This document shows positions 62,571 to 64,000 of a stretch of 64,000 bases of DNA, piece after piece. Location: assembly GCA_030704615.1 (NCBI GenBank), contig CM060731.1, positions 44,642,001 to 44,706,000 of the forward strand, in the 5' to 3' direction. Each line of letters opens with the position of its first letter. Position 1 is the stretch's first letter. Under the pieces are notes generated by a model. That model had not been told where the DNA came from and searched no databases. It saw only the letters and a list, made by a program, of their open reading frames with translations. The DNA comes from Takakia lepidozioides (taxonomy: Eukaryota; Streptophyta; Takakiopsida; Takakiales; Takakiaceae). A program made the translations under genes and the position numbers.

Positions 62571-63128
62571 TGACTACGGATCTTTACACGTGGTGAAAAT
62601 ATGGATAAAGAATGTCGTGTCATATACTGCCACGTGTTCTGGTTTGAGCAGGAGTGATGTCACGTGTCATCAAGATTGTTTTCCGAAATAATTTATATTT
62701 TTAATGTTTATATTTTAATTTTTAGTTTTCATTTAATATTTAAAAGAACAGGGTGCAGCCTTGGAAAATTTTATTAAATGGTATTTTTTAATATTATTTT
62801 AAAATGAAAGTGAATTAAATGATTTAAATTCTTCATTACATAGTGAAATTCCAACATGAAAACAGAATGGATCCCTCTTGCATACTATCAACCACAAGGA
62901 GAATGAAAATAGTCAACTACAGGGCAATACAAGCCTTATAAATCACATTACAAAAATCCAAATGAGACCAATGTCCCAATGGACACCTCAAAAGCCACAA
63001 GGTCAAAAAATCCATGCCTCAAAAGGCCCAACAAAAAACAAGCAAACCCACACATGGGCTGAATTGTTGTAGCTAGTATGTTCTGGTGCTATTAGAATCA
63101 AGAACTCTGTTAAACAATGCAATACTGA
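62571..63128. other. A/T-rich stretch; no gene recognised
   Basis: Lies between the tandem repeats and the 3' end of the minus-strand transposon-type gene. It may be that gene's 3' UTR. Confidence 0.35.
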
Positions 63129-64000
63129 CTATCCCTTCCGCAGCTCCATAAGTTTCAGTAACTTTAGACTCCAAAGTGTTGTCTGACCAACCACATGCCC
63201 CAACTCGGTATGTTTCCTAACACCATTCACATATGGTAGAGGGGTGTTACTGATACATGCCTCTTTGATGTACACACAGGCATAATCAAGGGGCACAGCA
63301 GGGTACCCGTAACCCACCACAGCACCTTGAAGAGCAACAATCAGCCCTACTCCACATTTCTTGCATTTGGAGTTCACATCCAACAGCCGAACCTCGTCAC
63401 CCACCCTGAACTGTGATCCCAACTCCACACAAAAAAGAACACGATGTGAAAACCCATGACATACACACGACTAGGACACTCAACATTTGCGAATTAAAGA
63501 AGCCCCAAGGTTGGAAAAAAATAAAACAAACAAGACAAGGGCCTGGACTTACTCCATTTGCAGTCTCGAGTGGTTGTGAGATCTCTTTTGGGGGGCTACT
63601 CGCCGGGTCGACACTCTTGCCCCTGGTCTGTACCGGCTTGTCGACAATATCACCTTTGTTTGTCACAAGTTCCTGTGTCACAGACCAGAGAACAACCAGG
63701 AAAGCAATGAGCAAACAGGAATAATGAATAGAAACAAAATCCAAGTATGAATCAAACAAAAAAAAACCAACATGAAAACCTGCAAAGAAAACCTAGCATT
63801 AATCAAGCAACCGAGGATAAGCATCCAGGAAAGCAATGCAATGAATGAACCCACAAAATTGTAGCCTCTGGAGCACTGTCAGAATGTTTGTACCTTCACA
63901 GTAGCAGTGTTGTATGGTTGTTGTCCGAAAACAGGCTGAGACTCCAAAAACTTGGGAATACTGGCAGCTTTCGATGCCTTCCACAAGAAAGGCCACAACA
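63129..64000 (-). CDS. Partial gene, Ptta/En/Spm transposon-associated protein-like (5' end outside window)
   Basis: Exons read on the minus strand: from beyond 64000 to 63894 (... SIPKFLESQPVFGQQPYNTATVK), 63672-63553 (ELVTNKGDIVDKPVQTRGKS ... ETANG) and 63410-63129 (FRVGDEVRLLDVNSKCKKCG, VGLIVALQG, VGYGYPAVPLDY, LGHVVGQTTLWSLKLLKLM); splice phases agree. The last exon's layout (V-x-LG-x-I ... VGG-x-x-LG ... LP ... LGDAVGQ-x-x-WP) is that of the small accessory protein of plant En/Spm (CACTA) elements. No transposase catalytic part lies in the window. The family call is inference. Confidence 0.5.

Overview
The window is nuclear DNA of a land plant, probably a seed-free one (bryophyte, lycophyte or fern). 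The evidence is a spliced PHO1-type phosphate exporter, a thylakoid-lumen Deg protease with a twin-arginine signal, an EUL-type lectin, a kelch-like F-box protein and a PPR-DYW RNA-editing factor of the type abundant in early land plants. I could not fix the clade by eye. Genes are separated and interrupted by retroposons, retropseudogenes and DNA transposons. I assembled exons by hand from conserved protein motifs, splice sites and phase.

Layout. 1-2990: an old plant LINE remnant, otherwise nothing recognised. 2991-12340 (-): a complete 14-exon PHO1 homologue (787 aa) whose introns hold at least seven SINE-like repeats. 12341-19308: no gene recognised except a decayed F-box copy (16534-17035); a miRNA-like hairpin lies at 18783-18868. 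19309-19962 (+): EUL lectin with a possible N-myristoylation start. 20895-20985: a second near-perfect hairpin. 21895-23091 (-): intronless F-box protein. About 24253-29279 (+): DEG8-like protease, with an antisense LINE fragment in an intron. 31406-33943 (+): 845-aa PPR-DYW protein, followed by a dead PPR piece and an RPS19 retropseudogene. 36024-36495: tandem plus inverted repeat. 39638-41430: two LINE copies head to tail. 42106-43232: decayed class III alcohol dehydrogenase retrocopy. 44856-49580 (-): hypoxanthine-guanine phosphoribosyltransferase gene whose last intron holds a 1.7-kb LINE. 50279-54238 (-): complete 11-exon J-domain/GPALPP (DUF3752) protein. 54239-60170: unresolved exons and old LINE and SINE pieces. 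60177-61408: a non-autonomous hAT-like transposon with an exact 8-bp target duplication. 61504-64000: LINE remnant, four ~100-bp tandem repeats and a partial gene resembling the Ptta/En/Spm transposon-associated family.

The protein genes do not form one pathway; this is an ordinary plant gene neighbourhood. The most striking material is mobile: a LINE family with an animal-like reverse transcriptase present in several near-identical copies, two of them lodged antisense in introns of housekeeping genes, and a SINE-like family with pentanucleotide tails packed into one gene.
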